Position numbers and translations under genes: made by a program. 64,000 nucleotides of DNA from Mesostigma viride (lineage: Eukaryota > Streptophyta > Mesostigmatophyceae > Mesostigmatales > Mesostigmataceae): NCBI GenBank assembly GCA_009746045.1, contig RPFO01000643.1, positions 885,089 through 949,088 of the forward strand. The letters run 5' to 3'. This document shows, one piece after another, positions 22,963 to 34,900 of the stretch (position 1 is the stretch's first letter; the number at the start of each line of letters is the position of its first letter). The notes under the pieces were generated by a model, which did not search any database, was not told where the DNA came from, and was given only the letters and a program-made list of their open reading frames with translations.

Positions 22963-25900
22963 ATGTTTTCTTGGGGGGCGAAAGGCCCTGGGCCTGCTGC
23001 AGAGAAGAATGCAACTGGCCAGGGAAAGGTCTTCGTGAGTGACCTCTCTGCAGGCGACGATAGCTTCACTCGCCGTAGCCCCCATAGCCTCATGCGCCGG
23101 AAGGGAGGCGGCGGATCCCAAGTCTTTCCAGAGGCGAATGATTTGCGCGGGGGACGGTCCGAGACTGCTGGAGTGGTGTCCACTTCCAGCGGCATGTCCT
23201 ATTTCAAAGTCATGGTGGTGGGGGACACCGGTCTGGGCAAGAGCACCCTGGTCAGTCTACTGTCACGCGGGCTTGCCGGTTCATCCGGGCCGGCAGCCGG
23301 GCATTCCTCGGACGCCACGCCAGCCGAGCCTCCCCGGACAACCTCCGTCGACGACACCCGCCGCTCCGTGGTCACGCTCGACAAGGACGGCAACCTGATG
23401 ACCGTCGTGTTCACGCTCGTCGACACGCCGCCCGCTTTCGGGGACGCGAGCACGCTCAAAGGCGAGCGCGAGCCGGGCTCGCCCCCCCTGTCGGGCCTTG
23501 CGCAAGTCCGCGAGTACATCCACTTTTGCCTCGAAGAGCACGCCAACATCGTCCAGAGCCAGCACACGGGCCGTGCCCGGCTCATGTCGGATATGGACGT
23601 TCGTGTGGACTGTGTAGTCTACCTGGTCGGGCCCCACCGGCTGAAGCTGGCGGACGTGGAGGCCATGTCGGCGCTGGCGCGCGTCACCAGCGTGCTGCCC
23701 GTGATCGCCAAGGCGGACAGCATGACGCCCGCGGAGCGCGAGCACTTTCGGGCGGAGCTTCGTGATGAGCTGGACCTGCTGGGCATCGTCACGGTGGACC
23801 TGTGCGCGGAGCTGTCCCTCGTGGGGGAGGACGTGGGTGAGTGCTTGCAGGCATGGTAAAACAGGGCGTGGGTGGGTGCTTGCCGGCATGGTAAAGGAGG
23901 AAGTGGGTGAGTGGGGTGGGTGCACGTGTCGGTTTGCAGTTGCAGGCCTTGTGGGGGAGGGCGTGGGTGAGTGGCCGATTTCCATGGCAGGCATGGTAAA
24001 GGAGGGTGAGGCAGGGAATGGGGGAATTTATTATGAATCTTATCATCATTAATATTGTTATCATTATTGCAGCCCTGCGGAGCGGAAAAATGGAGGTGGG
24101 GATCTTACAAAGTGGCTTGCAAATTGCAGGCCATCTTGGCAGGCCTTTTTCGAACTTACTAGCGTAACTGGTCTAAGACCGATTAGGTGTATTTCGACAA
24201 TGCAGCCTGCCTCTATTTTGGCCTCCTTTCCTGGACTCCCTGTCTGACACTGGACTCCCTTTCTGCCCATGATGGCTTGGGCCCATGTAGCAAGGGCCCT
24301 GCTCCCATGTTGGCGCGCACCCATGTACTAGCGAGCATCACCCCACAGCACAGCCCCAAGTGAATTGACCATGGATCCACTGCGGCACCGCGGTGTGCAG
24401 CGGGAACCAGGATTACGAAGAACGGAGTGCGCGGTCGGGGGTGCGCCTCTCCCACGCTACTTGCATCCATGGCGTGTGCCATACTCACTCACATGTGCAC
24501 CAATGCACAACTCACAAATGCACGTGCGCACCCATGCACATGCGCAGCTGCACCCGGATACCCGCCCGCATATACTGCACCCACACATACGCACGGGGCA
24601 CACGCGCATGCATCGGCTGGCATGGCCATGGGGCACACTCACATGCATCTGCTGGTACACACTCACATGCATCGGCTGGCATGACTAGTGCTGGCTGACC
24701 GGCAGAGGATGCAGGCGAGAATAAGCAAGTAACTAAGTAAGTACGTGCGTGTCATGCGCATGGGCATGCCACGGAGTACTATGCTAATCTCATCAGAAAA
24801 ATAACTACACGAAAGTTACAAATATCGTCGGCATCATGCTCCCACCGTATAGTCAGGAGAGGTATGAATAGTGCGGGCACCGGCAGAGGCTGCCCTTTGT
24901 CGCCTTTGATCGATCCCATGGGCAACGGTTGCGTGTTCGTTGGGATGAAGGTCAACGGTTGCGTGGGCAAATATTCCTGGAGTCCAGCCATGCTTTTTCT
25001 GATTACGGTGCTGCTGTGGTTATTCTGTTTACGGTGCTGCCATGATGCTGGGTTCCGTAACAACAATAATAATTGTTGTTGATAATCATGTATAGTTGTT
25101 GATCATAATGGATAGTTGTCGAGAGGCGCTTAAGGCCTCTCCCTGACGTGGGAGGGTCTTGTTCCCGTCGTAAAACAATGAGGTTATCTGTACCTGAAGG
25201 AAATAGTCTTTTTCCTTGCAGGATAAGAAAAGTCGTGCTCTTCCTGGAAGTGTGGGAAAGTGCATGGGTTGCGGATGCAACATCTTGTAATGCTGATGTC
25301 CGCCGGTGGATATAGAATACTACTTCACACATAGTCCTTCATACATACTACTTCATACATAGAATACTACTTCACACATAGTCCTTCATACATACTACTT
25401 CATACATAGAATACTACTTCACACATAGTCCTTCATACATACTACTTCATATATAGAATACTACTTCATACATAGTCCTTCATACACACTACTTCATATA
25501 TAGAATACTACTTCATACATAGTCCTTCATACACACTACTTCATACATAGTCCTTGCGTAGTGGCACCCGTGTGGGTGACTGACCGCAGCTATCACAGTT
25601 TCGGTCAGCTGGTGTTCTTGGGCGTTCAAAGCGACGCTATGAGCGTATGTCAGGTCTTATCCAAGCTAATTTGTTGTCACTTGTCTTAACGAGCGGGCGG
25701 GCGGGCGGGCGGGCGGGTGGGCGGGTGGGTGGGTAGGAATGGAGAGGACAATGAATTGATCTTCCTCTTTTTTTAGAAGATGGCCATCATTTACGACCAT
25801 GGAGTGCTCTTGTTTCGCCATTCCCCACACCGGTTCCTCGGGCATTCGCGTGACCGCCAGGCTCCCGCTTCCCCTTTGCGGTCGTGCTGAGCACGCACCT

Positions 25901-28900
25901 CGCGGAGCGCGAGCCGACGAGGCAGTACCCGTGGGGCGCCTGTTGCGCCACCAACCCGGCCTACTCCGACCTGCTTCTGCTCAAGGAGTCTATTCTTAGT
26001 GCCAAGGGGGTGCAGGTGAGCACACACGTTTTTCTAAGCGCAGGCCTCTTGTCTCGTAGACGTAATGGACACGTTTCTTATCACATGCCTCCACTGGAGA
26101 GGTAGTCTTGAAGCCAGTAAAGGACAATTTTTTTTGGGGGGGGGAGGGAAAGAATGGCAGTCGTTGTCGCGAAGGAGACAATACTTCGTAACCTCCCCTC
26201 CCCCCCCAAGAAAAGAGAAAAGCCGATTGTATGGCACCAGCAACATCAATACGTTGCAAGCCTGTGGGCATCGCTATGTAATGTTCTAGTATAGTCACAG
26301 TTGTACTAGTTTAGTACACAGTTTTAGTCACAGTTAAGGCTTTGAAACCAACAAAACCAATGGCCCCATCGTAACTAATGTCTTTTCCCTCTCGACTAGC
26401 CGCATGGTAGCCGGCGCCCTGCGTTTGCTCCCTTGGATAGTCTTGCTGTTGCAACCATTTTCTGGCCAGGGCATAAGATTTATCTTTCTGAACTAGGCGT
26501 ATTCTGCACCCTCTTACCATTTCTCTGCGGATGGTCTCACATAGTTACATTAGCTAAACAAGTACTAGTAGTTTATTTTAGTCCTGCTGATCAGTGAGCA
26601 TGGGCAGTGGAGCATGCCCGGGCAGTGACACTATGCCCATTCCCCCCCCCCCCCCCCCCCAAACACACACAGTGGCTGAAACAGCGCACCCACGAATGCT
26701 TCCTCTCCTGGCTGCAAGCCTCGCGCCTGCCGTCGCCTGTCACCAGCTGGGCCGGCTTCCCGGGCGCCACCGCCAGCCTTGGCTTGGACGCGGGGGGGGG
26801 CTGCGCCCCCCAGCCATTGGCCGGAATGATCCCCCAGTCCTCTCGTTCGGGGCTAGATCTCAGGGACCTGATCAACGGGAGTAAAGACGGCAAGGATGCG
26901 CTGACGCCCTCATCCTCCCTGGCTCTGGTCGTGTCGGGGGCCAACTCTGTGAGTGCCCTGGAGGCTGGCGGGTCGAGTGGGGCTGATGGGGCGGATGTCA
27001 GCTCCCCTTACAACGCCTCCAAGGCCAAGAAACGCACACTGCAGCAGCGCGTACGCATCTGGCTGCCCAGGGTGCTGGCGGCCGCCCGCATGCTGCTGGT
27101 GTGGCTGGGGGCCACCGCTGTGAAGACGGTGCGTAAAACCACTGGCGTGTTTTGTATGTGGTAAAGGTGGTTGGTGGGATGGGGTTATTGACATCTGTTA
27201 TGTGCATGGTGTAATTGGTGCATCTTATGTGTAAAATAGTTCGGTACCATAACATAGTACCATAGTTTGGTACCATATAAAGTAGTCTGTTACCATATAT
27301 TTGTGTAGATAAGACGGTGGGTGGGATTACCTTGATGAATTGCATCTGTCATACGTGGTCTAGACGGGGCGTGGGATTAATTGTGATTTCTGGCATTTTT
27401 TATGTTCAGAATAATTGGCAGTTTTTGTGTGGGGTTACTGGGATGTGCCACGCACGCATGGTACTGCTGTCACCTGTCAATCCATGCTTGTTTATCACTG
27501 TCGCCTGTCACCTGTCACACGTCAGTAAACCTGTCATCGCTGCACGACCCAGCGCCTTGAAGCAGAAATGCAACACCCCAGTGCTGCACTGGGGTGTTGC
27601 ATGGCTAGGTGCATCCCTCCGTCGATTGCGCGTGCTCGCTTCCGGGGGGGCGTGCTGCTGCCCACTCTCGCCCGTCACGCAAATGCTTGTTCTGAGGCGC
27701 GCCAGTGGGCATCCATATCCCATGGTAGCAAGGCTCATATCTCCGGCTTCATAAGGCAGCACAATGGTCATATGGCTCATGGGGTATGACCTTGGACCGC
27801 TCTATGTGACACCCATAAATGATTTAGTTACATATGGCTTATGGGGTACCACCTCGAACCGCTCTATGTGACACCCATTAATTTTTTAGTTGAAGGCACG
27901 TGACACCCGTACTGCGGGCTCCAGATCGGTGTTTTTCTTGTCATTTCAGACCGCTGGCCACAAGGTTTTGTTCCATGCGGTGACGGTTGACAGAATGAAT
28001 CGCTAATTGCTGCCCTCTCTGCCACCCGCCACACCTCTAATTTTAATAACTGATACACATCACAGATCGGCATCCTGCTCCTGCCAACAGAGTAGCAAAC
28101 CAAATTGATTTTTGAGCTCTGCTCCCGCCAAAGATTTTTGTAGTAGTATGCATGCCGATCGCTTATCGCATTCCACCATTCTACATTGGTTTTTAAACCC
28201 AACTGGCTTTACATTGGTTTTTTAACCCAACTGGCCCGGGTAACTAATGTCACGCCATGGCCAGATATATCAGGCCTTCGCAGTATATCTCCGCCATGGC
28301 AGATTGGCCTCCTGCTCATCATGCTGACCGCTGATCAAGTTCTACCATGCTATTTTTGTATTTTTCCCCAACTGCCCTGGGTCACTATAACTATCGCGTC
28401 ATGGCAGATCGGCATCCTGCTCGTCATGCTGACCGTGCTGGCCCTCACCTCGCTCCTGGGCGGCTTGTTCGGTGGGCGCTGGCACTCGCCACCTCGCCGG
28501 CCATCAACGGACCGGGTGGATGGTGACGTGGGTGCGCTGCTGCGGGCGCCAGGTTTAGTCCAGGTGAGCACGCGGGCTCTACCTTCGAAAGCAACGAAAT
28601 AGCACTCCCCATAAGACATGTCCCCATAAGCAATGGCATTCTTCCCCACAAGAACTGTCCAGCATCTCCAGTGTGTGCTGTCCCCCTATCTCGTGCGCGC
28701 TGTCCTCCTATGCCCCCCTCACACTACGGCTTCGCACGGCAACCCATGTCGGAAACCCCTGCCTGTCTGAAATCCAGCGGTACATCTTACATCACTTCTT
28801 TCGTCGGTGGTGCATCGACTACAGGATGCACCGATTGTAATTGTGAGCGGTACAGCATATGCGGCCTTGGACTTGCAAGTTTTCACGGCAGTGTAACCGA

Positions 28901-31900
28901 CGCCAGTACCAGTAAATCATTATAATTATGTTTTTTGTGAATAGCACCGCAGACAATCCCGAGCTCTCCATCGTTGTTCATCTGTGATGAGGCCACTTGA
29001 GTAAATCGCGCCATTCTCCCCCTTCTGCGCAGTGATTCGATTAAGGTTTTTTTTGCTAGTGGCGCTAGGCCACTTGTGGCGTTTTGAACTACAAAAACTT
29101 TCGTTGACTCGGCCAATGTGTGGCTTTAAGCCAATTAAAATTGGGCTTGGCACGGCTACGTGTGGCGGGCTGGCTTTCCAACCATTCATTGATGCAGCAA
29201 AGCCTGCCAACCAAGTAGAACGGCGGGGTCAGTGCGGCGCGGTGCCGTCCTGGCTGAGTATACAGGGCGGGTCTCTGCCTGCCGGCCGCCCGTGTAGATT
29301 AATCCTCAGTTCGACGCATTTCGCCGCACTTGCTCGGTTGTGTTCGTACTTTTTCGTACTTTTTCGTACTTTTTTATATCGTTGTCGCAATGATTCGGTC
29401 CCCATTCTCGACGATGGATTCGAGGATACTGTCGTCTCTAAGACACTGCTCCGAAGAAGATGATTTTGATTGGACAAGACTTTGGTTGATTCTTGTAATT
29501 CAATTCTACCTAGCTCACTGCACACTGCACTGGTCTAGCTCACTACGGTAGTCACTGCTCAGTGCCCAGCCTGTCCAGCGGCCAGCGGGCCACTTGGCGC
29601 TACTAACATGCACTAAGCGGTATGCACTGTCGCACTTTTCTAAAGGGAGATTCGTGGCGGAACGCCGGCCGGAAGTTCGGCTGACACTGCCAATTGTGGC
29701 GTAACCTGTACTAGAGTGAACTCCAGGCACGGCCACCCTGTGGCGAAACGAAACTAGAAAGTAGAACAGCACGGCCAATTTGTGGCTTCTTGGGGGCCTT
29801 GTCAAATAGGGTGCCACCGCCACATTTTACCAAAAAAAGTGCCACACCGCCACATTTGGCGGCATATCGCCACTAATCGAAACACTGCTTCTGCGCCCCC
29901 CCCACCCCCCACCCCACCCCCACCCCCTGTTTTTCCTCTCTTTCTTTTCCGCCCCCTTGGCCCCCTTCTTCCTCCCCGCGCTCCCCTTCTCCCTCCCCCA
30001 CCCCCACCCCCACCCCCACCTGTTCCGAATGCGAACCCGACCACATGCACTCCAACCACCCCCAAACTTCCAATCCCCGGCCACCTCCCACCCCCCCAGG
30101 TGCGCTATATCGACGCGCTGTCCCCCGACCCCCACATCCTCGTTGTGGAGAACGCGGCATGGCTGGGCATCCTGCCCGCCCCGCAGCTCATCAACCCGGA
30201 GGGCCTGCCACCTGGCGCGTGCACGCCCATCCTCGCGACGCTGCCCGCGTGGCACGGCGCGCTTTACCAGACGAATGACGGCGTGACCCCTGAGGGCGGG
30301 CCAATACGGGCCGAGCACACGCTGGTGGCGCACCCAGAGGGACGGCTGCTGTACGCGGTGGATGGGGCGTCGACGGAGTGCGAGTCGCGGGGGTGTGCTG
30401 ACGCCTTCTCCCTCGCGCTGCCCTGCCAGTGAGTAATAAGAGTCACGGTATTCTTGCGTCGTGATTCTTGATTCTTATTGACTCAAGATGCAATCTTGCA
30501 TCACTAGTAATCTCTACTATCATTGTTACCATTACTACTATAATCATTGCCACTACTACTATTATTAGATGCATGCTGTCATTTAATGCTCCTCGATCGG
30601 ATAGAGCTTTGTGGTGCTTTCTCGCTCACGCTGCCTTGCTAGTGAGTACTTAGGAGGGATACGTAGGTGAAATAATATTAATAATAACAATAGTAACTCT
30701 ACTAAGTATCAGTGATCAATAGGTCCTTACGTCCATCAATATGGCTTGCGCTTTTTGCTGCTCTCCCAGTGAGTATATGAAATCAATGAGGAACTTATTG
30801 CTGTCACAAAAATGCTAATAGCCTATTGTACTCACTTGGAACAGAAACCGTGTGTTGGTGCTCGCGGGCGCTGCCTTGCTCGGAAGTAAATTACCAAGTA
30901 AATTATTGATGGTATAACGTCAGCAGGTTGGAGAGGAAACGATTGGCGAGATTTTCTAGTGATTTTTCCGTTGAGAATCTCGTTTATTTTGGCTGCCATG
31001 GTTCCAAAAGTGCGCAACTGTACACACAGGCTACAATTCACTTAAACCCATTTCCTACTTCCTCTACGGCACTCCCTCCTCTACGGCCGTACTTCTATAC
31101 AGTCAAATTCCTATTATTCTTATATTTCCTTCCAAAATTTCCTACTCCCTCTACGGCACTCTTTCCTCTGCAACCGTATTCCATTCAACCAAATTTATAT
31201 GATTCCTTTTCCCCCTCCCCCCCCCCGCCCCCCCCCCCCCCCCCCCAAATTCATATTATTCCTTTCCCCCTCCCCCCCCCCCTCTCCTTCCCTGCCAGTT
31301 GCAATTTCCTCTACGGTATTCTTTCCTTTATTATTTCCTCTACGGTAGTGCCGTATTCAACTCTCCCCACGACTGCCCTTATTTGTCTCCCCTGGCTTCC
31401 TTCCAACTGTGGCCCGGTCTTTAATGAAGAAGAGGCACCTTGCCCATCAAGTCCAACAAGGCAGCTGCCCCCGTCATGAGTCAGGAACATCTCATGACAT
31501 AACAACTCATGACATAACAAGTCATGACATAACAAGTCATGACATAACAACTCATGACACAACAACTCATGACATAAAAGCTGATGAGCGAATAACGCTC
31601 CATCCACCCCTTTTCTGGCCCCTCTCTTTGCCCCCTAAGGATGGCTCCCTTTTTTATTTTTGTATCCACTTTTGTGCCACCCTGCAGGCCTGGGGGCCCC
31701 GGCCTGCTCCAGCTGGTGGTCAAGCAGCCACCTGCGACAGTCCCCCCCCTCCAGTGGTTCGAGGACGCACCTGCCATTGACGACGGCGAGGTCCTCGTGG
31801 GCGACGTGGACGCGCCCCTTGGCTGGCTGCAGCTCCACCTCGACGTGCTGGCAGCCGCCACGCTGACCCACGCCGAGGTGGAGGCCTTTGTGGTGCGCGG

Positions 31901-34900
31901 CAGTCTACGCGTCGACGACCAGCTCAAGGCGGAGCTGAGCGCGGACGTGGTCGACGATTTCCGGGAGACGGGGCGTTCGATTTTTGTCTCGGGGACGCTC
32001 CAGGCCGTGAATACCGTCCTGGCCGCGCTCATGTATAGTTCAGGGGGTACCTCGGTCGAGTCCGACGTCTTTACTGTCACCGTGACCGCGCAAGCGCAGC
32101 CCGAGGCGGGCGGTGCTGACGTCATTGCCGCCGCCGCTGACGTGGGCGCCGGTGGGGGCGGCCCCCTCCTGGAGCGGTCGACGCAGCTCGTGCTGCCGGT
32201 GACGGTCTCCAGTCGCTGTGTGGCGGCCCGGTCGCGGGCGGACGGGGCGGGTCTGGCCCGCGGCCGCATGCTCATGCTCGTCGACGTCACCGTCGCGTGC
32301 CATGACGCGCAGGGCCGGCCCAAGGCCACAGGGGGGGATGCCGTGAACGTGGTCATCCGTGTCGGGGACGGGGGTGGCGCCGGCGGGGGTAGACGGAGAA
32401 AGAAGGCATCGCCCCCGGTTGCGGTGGGTGCGGTTGACCCTCTACTCCCTGGAGTCCACGAGGATGGGGCATCGGCGGGGGGGTCTGGTCAGGGGGGGGC
32501 GTCGCAGGGGTTCATGCAGTGGGTACGTGCGGAGGACGCGGGGGACGGCACGTACGTGGCGCAGTTCTACCGCCCAGAGACCGACTACATGGTGGAGGTC
32601 CAGGTCAACGGGGACGCGCTAGAAGGCAGCCCGTTCTGGTGAGGCTGGGAGATGTATGCACAGGTTATCGCGGTGGCTGCTGGCATCTATTATAAATTAG
32701 ATTAGACACGTTTTAACTTCTACTACTTGCTCTGTGTTGCCGTGGTCGCCTTGTTTGGGAGACGGGGCCACTTCCTGAATGTGTAGTGACACGAAGCACG
32801 CCCAGATGCCAGAGCTTATATCGGAAGCCCGCCTGGCAGCTCCGATGCAAAGTCCTCATTGTGGCGGTGATAGCAAGGAATACATGGCACCAATGGGAAG
32901 GCCAATTCATGGGAGAAGGGGTGAGCAAACGTGCGGCGTGTGCTCTTTGTTGAGATAAACAATGTGGGGTGCGCACAGTAATAATGTAGGCCAGTTAGCG
33001 TTCGTCAGATCGGCGCTACCATCACAATCGTGGTTGGACTTGACACTTGCAGATTATTGTGGTGGCACCAGCACTCCGTGGTTGGTGTTGCGAATATTGT
33101 TGCTCGTCGCTGCCATTGGTGGCACCAGCACTCGGTGGTTGGTGTTGCGAATATTGTTGCTTGTCGCTGTCATTGGTGGCACCAGCACTCCGTGGTTGGT
33201 GTTGCGAATATTGTTGCTTGTCGCTGTCATTGGTGGCACCAGCACTCGGTGGTTGGTGTTGCGAATATTGTTGCTCGTCGCTGTCATTGGTGGCACCAGC
33301 ACTCGGTGGTTGGTGTTGCGAATATTGTTGCTTGTCGCTGTCATTGGTGGCACCAGCACTCGGTGGTTGGTGTTGCGAATATTGTTGCTCGTCGCTGTCA
33401 TTGGTGGCACCAGCACTCGGTGGTTGGTGTTGCGAATATTGTTGCTTGTCGCTGTCATTGGTGGTCCCTGGAAGCCCGTTAGTACAAAGGGAGGGATGTT
33501 TTTTGTCTAGTTGGTGGTCATGGTTTTCTGTCCGTTTGTTGTTTGTGGCCGTTTTAGCTTTTCTTTTAGCTCTGCAAGCCCGTTTCACTGATGTGATCGC
33601 TCGTCGTACTCAGTGACGAGGCCCCCCAATCACACCCCCAAACTCACCCCCCATTACCTTCTCGGCGTCCACAGGGTGGAGGTGGACAAGGTGCTCTCCG
33701 GTGTGCTGGCGTCCGAACGAAACATGGTCGCACCACACGACGACCCAGTGACCAGCGCCCTGCCCAGCCGAACCACCGGCCGTGACCCTGGCCTTGCCAG
33801 CACCGTGGATGCCGGCGGAATGCTGGCGGCGTCCGAGGGCGATGGCATCGCCATCGGGGGCGGCCTCCTGGACCGTTCTTCCACCGCCGGCAATGCCATC
33901 GGGGCGGATGATGGTTTTAGAGGCGACAAGGGGGGGGCCCTTGAAGAGGCAGCAGGCGGGGGGGGTGCGAGCGGGGGAGTGGGTCTTGATCTTGGAGCAT
34001 CATCGATTGGTCTCGAGCCACGGGCGGGGATCTCAGGGGGGGGCACACGGGTGGGACCGTCGGGCTTCCGCGGAGGGTCCCTGCGGATGGACGACGGCAT
34101 TGGCGGCGGTGACCGGAGAGATGTCAGCAGCAGTAGAGGCGGGTTGGGGGGAGGGTTGGGGCTCGAGGAGGGGGCATGGCCTGGGGGCGGGGGTGGGGGC
34201 GGGGGTGGCGGGGGCGGTGGGGGTCTCAGGGACGATGGCCGGGGAGTCTCCGGGGGATCCAGTAGACTGGATGCACGAATACCAGCAGACCCCTTTGCTG
34301 GGCGGGGCAGCAGCCTGCCTGGTGGCGGATCTCTTCTCGGGGCCAGGGGTGGAGGTGGGGGCGGCGGTCTGCCCGACCCCCGATTCCTGGACATGGGGAA
34401 CCAGAGGATCGCCGACCCGCGGCAACAAATGAGGGGTGGGGGTGGGGGCGGGGGCGGGGGTGGGGGTATGGATGGGGGCGGCGCGGGCCCCGGCTGGGTG
34501 GGGAATGATGGCCGCCTGCATAATGACCGCCGAGGCGCGTCCCTGGGGGGTGACCCTGGGATCGTGCGGGGCGGGGACGGCGCGGAGGACCCCTGGGAGG
34601 AGAGGGGGGGGGAGACCCCCGTCGGGGGGGTATTCCTGATCCCCGCCTGGGCGCTGCCATCAAGGCCGCCACACGCATGGCGGTGGGGGCGGATGATGGA
34701 AGTGATCCCTCAGAGAGACCTGGTTGGTCGCATTCCAGTGGCAAGGTCGGCGGGGGTGGGGGCGGGGCTGGAGGCGGGGGTGCCAGCGGCTCTCTGCGTG
34801 GGGGTGACGATTTCACGGTAAGCTGGGCTTGTGAGTGTCTTGTTCTCTACGCTGGGCTTGTAAGTGTCTTTTTTTCTGCGCTGGGCTTGTGAGTGTCTTT

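Noticed and set aside
32636-32643. Stop codon TGA right after GSPFW, suggesting the septin-filamin protein ends there
   Set aside because: The TGG-TGA overlaps a good donor (TG|GTGAGG) whose phase joins perfectly to exon 7, continuing the filamin strand as WVEVDKV.
33061-33459. CRISPR-like array
   Set aside because: Whole units repeat with no unique spacers, and the genome is eukaryotic; a minisatellite.
33022-33616. Repeat protein encoded by the 57-bp array, open on both strands
   Set aside because: Unit length divisible by three keeps all frames open; splice phases place it within intron 6.
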